A stretch of 55,767 nucleotides of DNA from an uncultured Verrucomicrobia subdivision 3 bacterium (lineage in GTDB: Bacteria > Verrucomicrobiota > Verrucomicrobiia > Limisphaerales > UBA8199): the NCBI GenBank assembly GCA_903913865.1, contig CAIWMU010000153.1, positions 1 to 55,767 of the forward strand, in the 5' to 3' direction. Position 1 is the first letter of the stretch. Each line of letters opens with the position of its first letter. The translations under genes and the position numbers were made by a program. This document shows positions 1-9,197 of this stretch, in pieces. The notes beneath the pieces are model-generated. The model was not told where the DNA came from. It made no database searches and was given only the letters and a program-made list of their open reading frames with translations.

Positions 1-275
1 ACCAGCACGAATTCCTCTACTGGGAATTCCACGAAGGCGGCTCAAAGCAGGCCGTCCGCATGGGGGATTGGAAAGGCGTTCGCACCGCCCCGGGCCGCCC
101 CCTCGAACTCTACGACATCAAGGCCGATCCCGCCGAAAAGAACGACATGGCACTGGAGCGCAAAGACATCGTGGCGAAAATCGACACCTACCTCCAGACC
201 GCCCGCACCGAATCCGAAACCTGGCCCCTGAAAGCCCCCAAAGCCGCCCCATCCGAGACCCCGAAGAAAAATTAG
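1..275 (+). CDS. Sulfatase, C-terminal end (partial)
   Basis: This is the 3' end of a gene that begins before the window; the frame is open from base 3. The residues LYWEFHEGGSKQAVRMGDWK followed by LELYDIKADPAEKNDMA match the C-terminal subdomain of arylsulfatase-A-type (formylglycine-dependent) sulfatases, where a W-E-F segment, an R-x-GDWK strand and an L-Y-D-L/I-x-x-DP-x-E strand close the fold. Such enzymes usually work in the periplasm on sulfated polysaccharides or small sulfate esters. The catalytic C/S-x-P-x-R site lies outside the window, so activity and substrate cannot be judged. The next gene is convergent and only about 20 bp away. Confidence 0.82.
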   Translation, partial: QHEFLYWEFHEGGSKQAVRMGDWKGVRTAPGRPLELYDIKADPAEKNDMALERKDIVAKIDTYLQTARTESETWPLKAPKAAPSETPKKN

Positions 276-295
276 GCACTTCGAAGGGCAGACAC

Positions 296-3200
296 TCACC
301 CGCCCCGGCGGTTCTCTTCAAACAGTTCCACCGGCATCGGGCAGTCGAGCTCCCACACCGTCTGGATGGGCCGTTGGGATTGGTGGCTTACAAGCTTCGC
401 CGGGCCGATGAATGTGAAGGGAGCCGTGACTCCGGCCACCTTCTTTCGGGAACGGACGAAGAACAGCATGGTGTAACCACGCTCCCGATGATGGATTAGG
501 TTTTGACCGGTCTGACTGGCCAGGCTGGTTTGTGACTGTGTTTCCCAGTGAATCATCTTCCGGCTGATCGGGTAATCCTGATACATCGTGCTGGGTGAAA
601 ACTCTTTCTCGGTTTTCTGAAACGTGACCAGTGCGACGATGGTTCTGATGTCAGGAAAAGGCAGCACGCCAACCCCGGTTTGCCCTGCCGACTCGAAAGT
701 GGCCCCGCCGAATGCCACTTTTATTTCATCACTGCCATAGGTCGCATGAAGTTCCAGCATGGATGGGATTGGAAAACTCAGCGGCGAGATGCCGACCCGT
801 GACTCTTCATCCCCCCATGCGAGGACCTCCTCGAGATCCTGCAGCAGTGACCGGTTCCGCGACACCCGAAGGAATGATTCCTCAATGCTGGACATGCCCA
901 GCTTCCTGCCGGGCTTCCCCCAGACCCGATAGTGCATCATCAGAGCACCTTCCCCAGCCTCCTGCAGGGCCCGGGCGGCGTTTCCAGCATTCAGATGCTC
1001 AATGACCCGCCGCATGCGAACTATCTCCTGAGGCCCCGAAATCTGCGCCCCGCTGATCAGGGCGCTTTGCAGGAGGTCCAAATCCGGATCCACCGGACTC
1101 TCAGCCAGCCGGACTCCGGCTTTCCACTGTGACCATGTTTTGCGGGAGAGCAACGCCTCCGGCTCATAATCATGGAACCTCACGAAGTTCCCGAAGGTCA
1201 ACCGCTGGCGGGACTCATTCTCGAAGCACTCAAGGTGCTCAGGAACATGGTCGGCGAGATTCCTCAAATTCTCCCGGATGTTCGCCAGCACATATTCCCG
1301 CGCCTGGCGGTCCAGCTGGATGCTGCACCCGGACGGCAGGTGGGGAAATTCCAGCTCCACCTCACGCTCGATGTTGAACCTCCGCCGGGAGAGCAGTGCC
1401 TTGAGTTTTCGATCTATCCGGTAACGCCGGTGCGCCTGGCCGACAAAATCGAGCACGGTCAGACAGTCCTTCTCCGGGGCGTGCCGCAATCCACGCCCGA
1501 GCTGCTGCAGGAACACCGTCAAACTCTCTGTGGGGCGCAGGAAAAGCACGGTGTTGACCTCCGGCACATCCAGCCCCTCATTCAAAACATCCCGCGTGAA
1601 CAGGAACCGGATCCTCCCGGAACGAAAATCATCCATCAGGGTGGTCCGGGTCTCCGTGGCAGTGTCGCCTGTGAGCACGGCGGATGCAATTCCCCGCTCT
1701 GTGAACTTCTCCGCCATGAACTCAGCGTGTTTGACAGACACACAGAACCCAATCCCCATCACCCTGTCCAGGTCCGGCTCATAGCGGCAAAGAGCACTGA
1801 TGACGGCATCCAGCCGCTTCAACGCCTCCAGATGAGCGCCGGTGTAGATATTCTCGAGAGCCGTAACGTCATACCTGCCGTTCCGCCAGAACCGGTCGTT
1901 CGCCAATGAAACCGTGTCCGCGACACCAAAATAGTGGAACGGGCAGAGCAACTTCTCCTCCAGGGCCTCAGGCAGCCGGATCTCGGCCGCAAACCGGTTC
2001 CCAAAGTCGGATGCAACACTCTCGCCATCCATCCGCTCCGGCGTCGCAGTCAGCCCCAGCAGGACACGGGGGCGGAACTCCTTGAAAATCGCCCTGTAGC
2101 TGGCAGCGGGCCCGTGGTGCACCTCGTCCACGATGATGAAATCGTAAAAATCGGACCCCACTGTCTCAAGAATCCGCCGGCTGCCGAGCATGTCCACCGA
2201 GCAGAAAAGATGGTCGAGGCGGGCCGCTGAATGGGGCCCGACCAGCAGTTCGCCAAAATCCGGCATTCGAAGAACCAGACGGAACGTGCCAATGGCCTGC
2301 TCGAGAATCTCGCGCCGGTGTGCGACAAACAGCAGCCGCGCCTGCCTGTTCCTGCCCAGATAAAACCGCTTGAAGTCAAAAGCCGCCACCACCGTCTTGC
2401 CCGTTCCTGTGGCCGCCACGACCAGATTTCTCCAACGGCCATGCACAAGCCGCTCCGCCTGCAACGCGTCAAGGATCCGCTCCTGGAACGGATGGGGTAC
2501 CATGTCGACCAGCACATGTGGAAGGCTGCCCCTTCTGCGCGCATGCTGAATCGCATCCCGCAGCACCATCGGCGCATCCGGGTTGAACGGGATGAATTCG
2601 TGGCTGTTCCAGTAGGTTTCAAACTCGGCGATGAACTTCTCCAGAATGTGCGGCATGTCCTGCCCGGTCACTTTCAGGTTCCACTCCAGGCCGCTCGTCA
2701 TGGCGGCATGGGACATGTTCGCAGACCCGATATAGGCCGTTGAAAAATCGCTTTGGCGTTTGAAATGGTAAGCCTTCGCGTGAAGCCGGGTCCGCTCGGT
2801 GTCATAGGAGACGCGGATGGATGTGTTGGGCAGCTTCGCCAGCCACTCCACCGCCTCCGAATCCGAGGCTCCCATGTAGGAGGTCGTTATGATCCGGACG
2901 ATCCCGCCCCGGGCGGTGATTTCTTCAAACGCCGGCATGAGCAGGCGAAGTCCCGACCACTTGATGAACGACACCAGCAAATCCACCGAATCGGCAGACC
3001 TCATCTCCTTCCCCAACTCATGGACGAGTTGGGGATCTGAGGGTGAGCCGGTAAACAGGCTGCTTTTCGCAAGGGGCGTCTCGGGTCGCGGCATTCCCCC
3101 TTTGGCATAACTCGGGGGTGTGATTTCCAGCAACACCGGCTCTTCAGAAGGAACAAGCCGGTTCTTCGCCAAAAACCCGGCAGACTCCCCCCTGGCGATG

Positions 3201-3421
3201 CGCTCGACGATCTCATTGCAAATCCGCAACCGTGTGAGAGGGTCGTTCTCAAGCCGCAGCGCCTTCTCCAACAATCGGGAAAGAAAAGCCGCATACCGCG
3301 CAGGCTCCTCTTCCGGATCCAGTTTGCCGAAAACAGACCGCAGCTCCGGATGCTGCTCCAGAATGCCACTCAACTCCTCATCCAGGAGTTGTTCATAAAT
3401 ACCATGAGGGAGACCGGCCAT
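296..3421 (-). CDS. HKD nuclease / superfamily II helicase / DUF3427 protein
   Basis: A 1041-residue protein with three parts. Residues about 120-270 form a phospholipase-D-like (HKD) nuclease domain: HAKAYHF near 214 and IGSANMS near 232. Residues about 305-680 are a superfamily II helicase core, with Walker A ATGTGKT near 337, Walker B DEVHH near 432, motif III-type GLTATPERMDG near 455 and motif VI QQLGRGLRH near 640. The rest is a DUF3427-type C-terminus with a YQDYPISRKMIHWETQS segment. This order is a known family of DNA-acting helicases, often found in defence islands. The ATG at 3421 gives a full-length product. No methyltransferase is adjacent, so it probably acts alone or with unlinked partners. 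The defence role is inferred from the family and the neighbours. Confidence 0.88.
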   Translation of the reverse strand: MAGLPHGIYEQLLDEELSGILEQHPELRSVFGKLDPEEEPARYAAFLSRLLEKALRLENDPLTRLRICNEIVERIARGESAGFLAKNRLVPSEEPVLLEITPPSYAKGGMPRPETPLAKSSLFTGSPSDPQLVHELGKEMRSADSVDLLVSFIKWSGLRLLMPAFEEITARGGIVRIITTSYMGASDSEAVEWLAKLPNTSIRVSYDTERTRLHAKAYHFKRQSDFSTAYIGSANMSHAAMTSGLEWNLKVTGQDMPHILEKFIAEFETYWNSHEFIPFNPDAPMVLRDAIQHARRRGSLPHVLVDMVPHPFQERILDALQAERLVHGRWRNLVVAATGTGKTVVAAFDFKRFYLGRNRQARLLFVAHRREILEQAIGTFRLVLRMPDFGELLVGPHSAARLDHLFCSVDMLGSRRILETVGSDFYDFIIVDEVHHGPAASYRAIFKEFRPRVLLGLTATPERMDGESVASDFGNRFAAEIRLPEALEEKLLCPFHYFGVADTVSLANDRFWRNGRYDVTALENIYTGAHLEALKRLDAVISALCRYEPDLDRVMGIGFCVSVKHAEFMAEKFTERGIASAVLTGDTATETRTTLMDDFRSGRIRFLFTRDVLNEGLDVPEVNTVLFLRPTESLTVFLQQLGRGLRHAPEKDCLTVLDFVGQAHRRYRIDRKLKALLSRRRFNIEREVELEFPHLPSGCSIQLDRQAREYVLANIRENLRNLADHVPEHLECFENESRQRLTFGNFVRFHDYEPEALLSRKTWSQWKAGVRLAESPVDPDLDLLQSALISGAQISGPQEIVRMRRVIEHLNAGNAARALQEAGEGALMMHYRVWGKPGRKLGMSSIEESFLRVSRNRSLLQDLEEVLAWGDEESRVGISPLSFPIPSMLELHATYGSDEIKVAFGGATFESAGQTGVGVLPFPDIRTIVALVTFQKTEKEFSPSTMYQDYPISRKMIHWETQSQTSLASQTGQNLIHHRERGYTMLFFVRSRKKVAGVTAPFTFIGPAKLVSHQSQRPIQTVWELDCPMPVELFEENRRGG

Positions 3422-3523
3422 AACGCATTCTCACCCCATGCCGGGTTCCCTGTCCAGGAGGAACCTGCAGCCGGATCGCAACCCGATCCGCTCCTTCCAC
3501 TTCAACGTGAGCGCGGAAGATGG

Positions 3524-4302
3524 CTAATCCCCCAACAAATACTTCGCCACGGTTGCCACATCCTGCCGCACTTGTTCCGGACTGCTGACAAACTCGCGCA
3601 CAAATTCTGCCGCACGAATCGGCCCATCGGCGTCAATGGCCAGAAAGTCCCTCCGCAATGTGGCGACGGCTGCCGGGAAGGCTGGATTCCCAGCGTCACC
3701 TTCGGCCCGAAACGCCTGAACCGCTGCCTCGGGTCCTCCCCCCCCATGCAGGCCAATACTGAAAACATGACATCGTAGGCATCCTTAGGGTGCCTGCGGC
3801 CGGTTGGCCCGCCAAATGCATTCAATTTCAATACGAGCAACGGTCCGATGCCAGCCACGAATACCTTGCATTCCTGTTGCGCACCGTAGAGATCACGTCC
3901 ATGCACCGGCACCGTTTGCCGGCAGGCCAGTGCACGCCCCACGCCGGGAATCACGCTCGCGACCACATCATCCACCAACCTTGTCCCAGCCTGCAAAGGT
4001 GGATCTTCCGTCAAAAAGTCCACATACACCTGGATACCGCCAAACCTCCGCACCAACCGGTTTTCCTCCACCCTGAAACCCAGTCCGCCCAGGTCCGCCT
4101 TGATTGTGCCATACTGTCCGCCCGAAGCGCCCAGCGTGATTCCAAAGTCCACATCCATCGTCACTGCGCCCGGCAGGTGTGTTGCATCCCGCCTTGTCAG
4201 ATAATGGACTGCCAGCCCTCCGACCAGGACGAGATCGTCATGGTAACGCTCCAACGAGCGCCACGCCGAGAGCTGCGTATGTCTGTTCAATAACGAGAAC
4301 AT
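3524..4302 (-). pseudogene. AbiEii-like nucleotidyltransferase, frameshifted at a C8 run
   Basis: The N-terminal part reads as a nucleotidyltransferase of the AbiEii/AbiGii toxin type. It has DDLVLVGGLAVHYL (the G-G strand), TMDVDFGI (the D-x-D metal site), and LLVLKLNAFGG followed by RHPKDAYDV (the conserved K and KD-x-D/Y-D region). After ACMGG the long frame (stop at 3502) becomes an R/C/W-rich tail with no family character. Shifting the frame at the C8 run (3738-3745 on the plus strand) restores a protein-like tail, AAVQAF then FVREFVSSPEQVRQDVAT, stopping at 3524. One extra base in the run would repair the gene. The start at 4302 is a best guess and overlaps the upstream ORF. It may be a true pseudogene, a phase-variable gene or a sequencing error. 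Confidence 0.6.
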
Positions 4303-4624
4303 CGAGGATGCCATCCAGCACGCAATCCTCGAAGAGCTGGGTCTGTTCAGCTGTTGGCCACCTGACATGGGATGTGTAGCTGAACACTGCTGCGGGTGTG
4401 GCTGATAGGGTAACCTTGCCGAACAAGTAACGAGGCCCGGTATGACGACGAAATTCCTCAGTAGCCTTCATCGGCTCGCGAAGCCGACGAAGTGGTGCAC
4501 GGAGCTTTCGTTCGAGCCAATCATGAAGTTGTTGCATATCACTGGTCGAACGTATGTCATTTGGGAGTGCCTGCCCCCGTTCAGCTTCCCTTTCGAGGAT
4601 GCTCGAAGCCCCAACGGCCTCCAT
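4238..4624 (-). CDS. Unknown protein between macro-domain and AbiEii-like genes
   Basis: A 128-residue ORF that I do not recognise. It overlaps the end of the macro-domain gene by about 44 bp and the start of the AbiEii-like gene by about 65 bp, as expected in a compact same-strand operon. The middle (YLFGKVTLSATPAAVFSYTS, then DCVLDGILDVL) looks folded rather than random, with a possible beta strand and a helix; the N-terminal 35 residues are charged. Its position suggests an antitoxin or accessory factor for the nucleotidyltransferase, but nothing in the sequence shows this. The start could instead be the Met at about residue 30 (MQQLHDWLERKL). Confidence 0.4.
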   Translation of the reverse strand: MEAVGASSILEREAERGQALPNDIRSTSDMQQLHDWLERKLRAPLRRLREPMKATEEFRRHTGPRYLFGKVTLSATPAAVFSYTSHVRWPTAEQTQLFEDCVLDGILDVLVIEQTYAALGVALVGALP

Positions 4625-5204
4625 AATAAATCCGCTCGTGGCGCTGCTGTGCCACTGACGGATTGATGAACTGCGGTGGCTTTTGATAATGCTCGTAAGC
4701 TAAACACAACTGTAGAGCAGCCTCCAAAGAATCAACTCCACCTGTGCCAGTGCCAAGCCCCGGACAAGCCAAGCAATCAATCTTCCGTGACTCCGAACGA
4801 TTGTGGCGGTGGATTGCGGTCAGAATTGCCCACATGGCCAGATAAACGTGGTCTGTTCCTTGGATATTCATCGGAATACGCATGGTCGGTGCGTGTGCGA
4901 CGAACGCATGCGCCGCGTGGTCGGTGGGCACGATGATACAGGTGCCAACCGGCTGCTCGCCCAAATAATCCTCTAGAATTCTCTTCTGGACACGTTCCAT
5001 GACGTGTCGTCCGAAAAACCGAACGACCGCCAAGTCCATGCCCGCATCCATCAGTCCGAACGAATTCCCCGCCGTGGCGACACAATCGAACGACGGCAAA
5101 TCCTCGAACCGCCCGCAAACGACCTGCACCTCGGGATGCGAGCGAAATTGCCAGCGAAGGACATCGCAGAACTCCTTACCTCTATCCACGAGGATTAGTC
5201 GCAT
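4581..5204 (-). CDS. Macro-domain (ADP-ribose-binding) protein
   Basis: A 207-residue stand-alone macro domain. The N-terminus MRLILVDRGKEFCDVLRWQF leads into VQVVCGRFEDL and the diagnostic CVATAGNSFGLMDAGMDLAVV, which corresponds to the N-x-x-G/AN-x-x-x-x-x-x-GG/AG-V-D ADP-ribose-binding region. The later PGLGTGTGGVDSLEAALQ matches the phosphate-binding G-x-G-x-G loop and following helix. Family members bind or remove ADP-ribose on proteins or DNA; some are antitoxins, as in DarTG. No DarT-like toxin is adjacent. The ATG at 5204 overlaps the stop of the preceding HsdR-like stump, so the two are translated in tandem. The substrate is unknown. Confidence 0.8.
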   Translation of the reverse strand: MRLILVDRGKEFCDVLRWQFRSHPEVQVVCGRFEDLPSFDCVATAGNSFGLMDAGMDLAVVRFFGRHVMERVQKRILEDYLGEQPVGTCIIVPTDHAAHAFVAHAPTMRIPMNIQGTDHVYLAMWAILTAIHRHNRSESRKIDCLACPGLGTGTGGVDSLEAALQLCLAYEHYQKPPQFINPSVAQQRHERIYYGGRWGFEHPRKGS

Positions 5205-5416
5205 AATGCTCCAAACAGCCTCCGATGTTTACCGCGGTTGGTCCGTGTATCCAGCCGCCAACTTTCCACCGCTTTTCGCTCCCGACCAAAAAGGTAATCC
5301 GCCCGACCATTGGAACCCGACAACTCAAAACGAACCTCTTTGGGGTTTAGCAGATTCCATCCGCTGAACTCCAATTCTTTGTCTATCAAGACCCGCGAGA
5401 ATGCTTCATTCGTCAT
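5195..5416 (-). pseudogene. HsdR-like N-terminal stump
   Basis: Only 73 residues remain, starting MTNEAFSRVLIDKELEFSGW. The pattern N-E-A-x-x-R-x-x-x-I-D-x-x-L-x-x-x-GW followed by VRFE and GRADYLF is the N-terminal nuclease-domain signature of type I restriction R subunits and related helicases. The expected VVEAK(R) catalytic strand is present only in decayed form (VESWRLDTRTNRGK), and the frame stops where the macro-domain gene begins. The several hundred residues of helicase that should follow are absent. I read it as a remnant left when the macro-domain gene was joined to a restriction locus. Upstream in-frame codons to 5554 carry no recognisable content. Confidence 0.5.
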
Positions 5417-5662
5417 CGCACCGGCATCCCGAGGATTAGACAGAATTTTTGGCTTCTGCGCAAACCAAACCGCAGCGGAACCGAGCCGCCTTTGATTTCT
5501 GGAACGATGGCGCGGGAGTCTTGGCCCTTTGAGCAAGACGGTCGGCTCAGGCACAAGGGCTGAACGGTCTGCCGTCAGCGGTATTGACGTTCATCACGAA
5601 AGGGGTGCCGGATTGCGCCGGATTTGCGTCTGTCCTTGCGTGGGGGCGGTTCTTCTCTGTAT

Positions 5663-6763
5663 GTGGTGTGCGTGCCCAAGCCGCACCAGCAAAAATCCCC
5701 GGCCATCGTCGCAGGGCTTTTGGAATGGTATTCCAAAAACGCCCGTGACCTCCCGTGGCGGCGCACCCGGGATCCGTATGCGGTCTGGGTGTCGGAGATC
5801 ATGCTCCAGCAGACGCAGGTGAAGACCGTCATCCCCTACTGGGAACGCTGGATGCACTCCCTGCCGGATGTTCGATCCCTGGCGGCGGCGGATCTGGAAC
5901 TGCTCCACAAGCTGTGGGAGGGTTTGGGCTACTACACCCGGGTTCGCAACATGCAGCGGGCCGCCCTGGAGATCGTCCAGAACCATGGCGGCGTATTCCC
6001 GCGTGACTTCGAACAGATCCTTGCGCTCCCGGGGATCGGCCCCTACACAGCCGGGGCTATTGCCAGCATCGCCTTCAACCAGCCGAGGCCCATTCTGGAT
6101 GGGAATGTGGCACGGGTGATCGCGCGGGTTTTCGCCATGCCGGGTGACCCGAGGATGAAACCACACCGGGAGAAATTCTGGCGTATCGCGGGGGATCTCG
6201 TCCAATGCGCGGAGCAGTATGCAACGGCATCCCATCCAACCGCCTGCTCCGCACTGAACCAAGCTCTCATGGAACTGGGTGCCCTTGTCTGCTCCCCCCG
6301 GAACCCATCCTGCTCCGTCTGCCCGCTCACGCGCCAGTGCCAGGCCCTTCAGACAGGGCTTGTGGAGTCGCTCCCCACCCTGGTGAAGCGCCCCAAGGCA
6401 ACACCGAGGTGGTTCCATGCCTTCATCGTAAGGCGGGGAGGTAAGTTCCTGGTCCGCCAGCGCCCGGCGGAGACCGTCAATGCCCTGCTCTGGGAGTTTC
6501 CCAATATCGAAACCACCGCGGCGGATGCGGACCCTGCAGAGCAGGCCGCGATTCTGCTGGGTTACCCGGCTCTCGTGGAGTTCAAAACCTCATTCACCCA
6601 CAGCATCACCCGCTACAAAATTCAGGTGCGTGTTCATACCGCCACGGCCCCCAGGGGGGAAGTTGAAGGATGCCAGTGGGTTTCCCGATCCAGGCTCTCT
6701 GAACTCCCATTCTCAAGCGCCCACAGGCGGATCGCTGATCTCGCACAAACCCTCAAGCCATGA
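5663..6763 (+). CDS. mutY: A/G-specific adenine glycosylase
   Basis: Removes adenine mispaired with 8-oxoguanine in base-excision repair. From a GTG start at 5663 the protein is 366 residues. Visible motifs are RDLPWRRTRDPYAVWVSEIM with the catalytic Glu near 45, the helix-hairpin-helix LPGIGPYTAGAI, ILDGNVARV with the catalytic Asp near 146, and a [4Fe-4S] cluster with spacing C-x6-C-x2-C-x5-C at about 210-226. The C-terminal third is the NUDIX-like 8-oxoG recognition domain (FHAFIVRRGGKFLVRQRP). The frame stays open back to a TTG at 5624, and GTG codons at 5663, 5666 and 5672 are all possible starts; the family pattern supports one of these GTGs. Confidence 0.93.
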   Translation: MVCVPKPHQQKSPAIVAGLLEWYSKNARDLPWRRTRDPYAVWVSEIMLQQTQVKTVIPYWERWMHSLPDVRSLAAADLELLHKLWEGLGYYTRVRNMQRAALEIVQNHGGVFPRDFEQILALPGIGPYTAGAIASIAFNQPRPILDGNVARVIARVFAMPGDPRMKPHREKFWRIAGDLVQCAEQYATASHPTACSALNQALMELGALVCSPRNPSCSVCPLTRQCQALQTGLVESLPTLVKRPKATPRWFHAFIVRRGGKFLVRQRPAETVNALLWEFPNIETTAADADPAEQAAILLGYPALVEFKTSFTHSITRYKIQVRVHTATAPRGEVEGCQWVSRSRLSELPFSSAHRRIADLAQTLKP

Positions 6764-6797
6764 TTTGCCACATCGAGTCAGCCGCACCCGCCCGGGA

Positions 6798-7274
6798 TCA
6801 CTCCTGATCCATCGAACTGCCAGACCCCGGGCCTCCGGTGGTCATTGGGATTTGGCCGGGGGCGATATCCACCTCCCCGGTGTCGGAGTGAATGGCGGTG
6901 GAGATCACGCGGTCAGTCACTTCCTGCAGATAGTCGCGGAGGGTTGCATTTAACTCTGTGAACTCAGGCCAGAGCACCTCGTTCACAAACCGCCGGGGAA
7001 CACGCGCCATGATCGTCGTATGGCGCTGCCCGCTGTAGCGGTAGGGGCGGATCTGGTAGCGCCTGAGGAGGGCAATCAGCAGCTTGTGGGCCCATCGATC
7101 CCTGAGCTTGAATGAGTATTCCACCGCCGGATCGGTCTCCTGTTGCCCCTTCAACCGGTTCCGGATCCGGTCCCGCGCCTGGGCCGCAGCCTCCCGCTCG
7201 CCGGGTGTTGCGGCCCCGGCAAAAAGCGCCTCAATGCGCTGCAGCTTCTCCAACAGCCTCTGTTCCTCGGTCAT
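6798..7274 (-). CDS. DUF2786-like protein downstream of guaA
   Basis: A 158-residue soluble protein. The N-terminus MTEEQRLLEKLQRIEALFAG followed by TPGEREAAAQARDRIRNRLK resembles DUF2786, a short helical domain with a leading K-I/L-x-x-L segment and an EA-x-x-A-x-x-A-x-x helix. The middle (VEYSFKLRDRWAHKLLIALL) and an R-rich strand region (IRPYRYSGQRHTTIMARVPRRF) are well ordered. The last 15 residues are G/S-rich and probably disordered. It starts 44 bp after the guaA stop on the same strand and may be cotranscribed. The ATG at 7274 was preferred to the longer frame because the upstream residues are low-complexity and overlap guaA. Function unknown. Confidence 0.72.
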   Translation of the reverse strand: MTEEQRLLEKLQRIEALFAGAATPGEREAAAQARDRIRNRLKGQQETDPAVEYSFKLRDRWAHKLLIALLRRYQIRPYRYSGQRHTTIMARVPRRFVNEVLWPEFTELNATLRDYLQEVTDRVISTAIHSDTGEVDIAPGQIPMTTGGPGSGSSMDQE

Positions 7275-7317
7275 GGCGTCATCTGGTGCAGTCTCAAGTC
7301 TGGTAAATCCACCCGGA

Positions 7318-8859
7318 CTATTCCCACTCGATGGTGCCGGGCGGCTTGCTGGTGATGTCGAAGCAGACCCGGTTGACCCCCTTGACCTCATTGATGATCC
7401 GGCTGCTGAGCTTCTCCATCAATTCGTAAGGCAGCTTGACCCAGTCGGCGGTCATCCCGTCCTGCGATTCAACAGCGCGAATCGCGATGGTGAAGTCGTA
7501 GGTCCGCTCGTCACCCATCACGCCCACACTGCGGATCGGCAGCAGCACGGCGAAGCTCTGCCAGATCTTGTAGTAAAACCCGCTGTTCTTCATCTCCTCC
7601 ACCACGATGGAGTCGGCCCCCCGCAGGATGGTCAGACGCGAGGGGGTCACCTCCCCCAGGATCCGCACCGCGAGCCCGGGGCCCGGGAACGGCTGCCGGT
7701 AAACCATCTCCCGGGGCAGTCCCAGTTCCACACCCAGCTCCCGCACCTCGTCCTTGAACAGGCACTTCAGAGGCTCCACGAGCGAAAACTTCATCTTCTT
7801 GGGGAGCCCCCCCACGTTGTGATGGCTCTTGATCATCGCGGCCGGATTGCCCGCAATGGGGACCGATTCAATGACATCGGGATACAGCGTGCCCTGCGCG
7901 AGGAATCGGGCCTTCCCGGCCCGCTTCGTCGCCGCTTGAAACACTTCGATAAACGTCCGGCCGATGATCTTCCTTTTCCGCTCCGGATCGGTGACCCCCT
8001 TGAGCCGGTCCAGAAAGATCTTTTTTGAATCCTCGTATTGGAGCTTCATCTGGAAGTGCCGCCCGAACACCTCCCGGACGGTATCCGCCTCACGGTCGCG
8101 CAGCACACCGTTATTCACGAAGATGCAGGTCAGCTGGTCCCCAACCGCCTTGTGGATCAGCGCTGCAGCCACGCTCGAATCAACCCCGCCGCTCAACCCG
8201 AGAATCACCTTCTCCTTGCCCACCTGTTCCCGGATCTGCTCCACGGCGATATCCACGTAGTTGCGCATCGTCCAGTTCTTGCCGCAACCGCAGATGGTGT
8301 GGACAAAATTGCTGATGATCTCCCGCCCCTGGGGGGTGTGGGCCACTTCCGGATGGAACTGCAACCCATACATCTTCCGCCCGGAATGTCCGATGGCCGC
8401 AAAGTCGGAGTTTTCCGAAACAGCGACCGATTTGAACCCCTTGGGCAGGCGCGTGAGCTTGTCCCCGTGGGAATTCCAGATCTGCAGCGTCGCGGGCAAC
8501 CCGGCAAAGAGCGGGCTGGATGCCTCCTTCACCTGCAAGGTCCCCTTGCCATATTCCCGCTTCTGGCCCTGCTCAACGCTCCCGCCGAGAAACTGCGCCA
8601 TCAACTGGAGCCCGTAGCAGATCCCCAGCATCGGCTTGCCCAGATCAAAGATGGCCTGATCCGGCAGCGGCGCGTCCTTGGAGTAAACGCTGGATGGCCC
8701 TCCGGACAGAATAATCCCTTTGGGGTGCAGCTTTTCGATCTCAGCGGCGGGCGTGTCGTACCGCAAAATCACGGAATAGACGTTGCACTCACGGATGCGC
8801 CGCGCAATAACCTGCGTGTATTGCGACCCAAAATCTAAAATGACAATTTGCTCGATCAT
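7318..8859 (-). CDS. guaA: GMP synthase (glutamine-hydrolysing)
   Basis: Converts XMP to GMP with glutamine and ATP, the last step of de novo guanine nucleotide synthesis. The product is 513 residues from ATG 8859 ([20 protein letters not shown]). It has the class I glutamine amidotransferase domain with the nucleophile Cys near 81 in [10 protein letters not shown] and FHPEVAHT downstream, then an ATP pyrophosphatase domain with the PP-loop [12 protein letters not shown], and the C-terminal dimerisation domain ([20 protein letters not shown]) ending GTIEWE. The frame extends further upstream but those residues are not family-like. It is complete and normal for the family. Confidence 0.97.
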   Translation of the reverse strand: MIEQIVILDFGSQYTQVIARRIRECNVYSVILRYDTPAAEIEKLHPKGIILSGGPSSVYSKDAPLPDQAIFDLGKPMLGICYGLQLMAQFLGGSVEQGQKREYGKGTLQVKEASSPLFAGLPATLQIWNSHGDKLTRLPKGFKSVAVSENSDFAAIGHSGRKMYGLQFHPEVAHTPQGREIISNFVHTICGCGKNWTMRNYVDIAVEQIREQVGKEKVILGLSGGVDSSVAAALIHKAVGDQLTCIFVNNGVLRDREADTVREVFGRHFQMKLQYEDSKKIFLDRLKGVTDPERKRKIIGRTFIEVFQAATKRAGKARFLAQGTLYPDVIESVPIAGNPAAMIKSHHNVGGLPKKMKFSLVEPLKCLFKDEVRELGVELGLPREMVYRQPFPGPGLAVRILGEVTPSRLTILRGADSIVVEEMKNSGFYYKIWQSFAVLLPIRSVGVMGDERTYDFTIAIRAVESQDGMTADWVKLPYELMEKLSSRIINEVKGVNRVCFDITSKPPGTIEWE

Positions 8860-8950
8860 CGGAAAAAACACCTTATTGCCTGCCGACAGCCACTTTGGCG
8901 AGTCAAAAAGAATAAAAAATCGGCCCTCGCCGGTTCCTGCCACGGAAAAA

Positions 8951-9160
8951 CGGTCAACACCCATCCGCTCACCCCCCGAGCGATGGGGTCAGTCCTCATC
9001 TATTGAGGCCGGCCCAGCCGGACTTAACAGTGACCGGACTGACCCTTCGCGGGAAATCGGTCAACGCCCGAGCGCCATGGGGTCAGTTCTCACTTTTTGT
9101 GCTGTTTACAAAAAGTGACGGCACTGACCCCTGGCGCGGGAAATCGGTCAACGCCCATCC
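8951..9160. repeat. Two tandem REP-like palindromes with a shared tail
   Basis: This fills the gap between guaA and the lipoprotein gene. Two imperfect hairpins begin with GGGGTCAGT and end with ACTGACCC(C): 8985-9045 (9-bp outer stem GGGTCAGTC/GACTGACCC) and 9079-9131 (outer stem plus an inner CACTTTTTGT/ACAAAAAGTG stem). Each is followed by nearly the same tail, GCGGGAAATCGGTCAACGCC. Related copies lie at 32845-32913 and, as a half, at 11986. The layout matches REP elements mobilised by RAYT (Y1-type) transposases; none is in the window. Confidence 0.8.
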
Positions 9161-9197
9161 ACAAATGCAATTCCCATTCCCGGTTCCCCTTCGCTTC

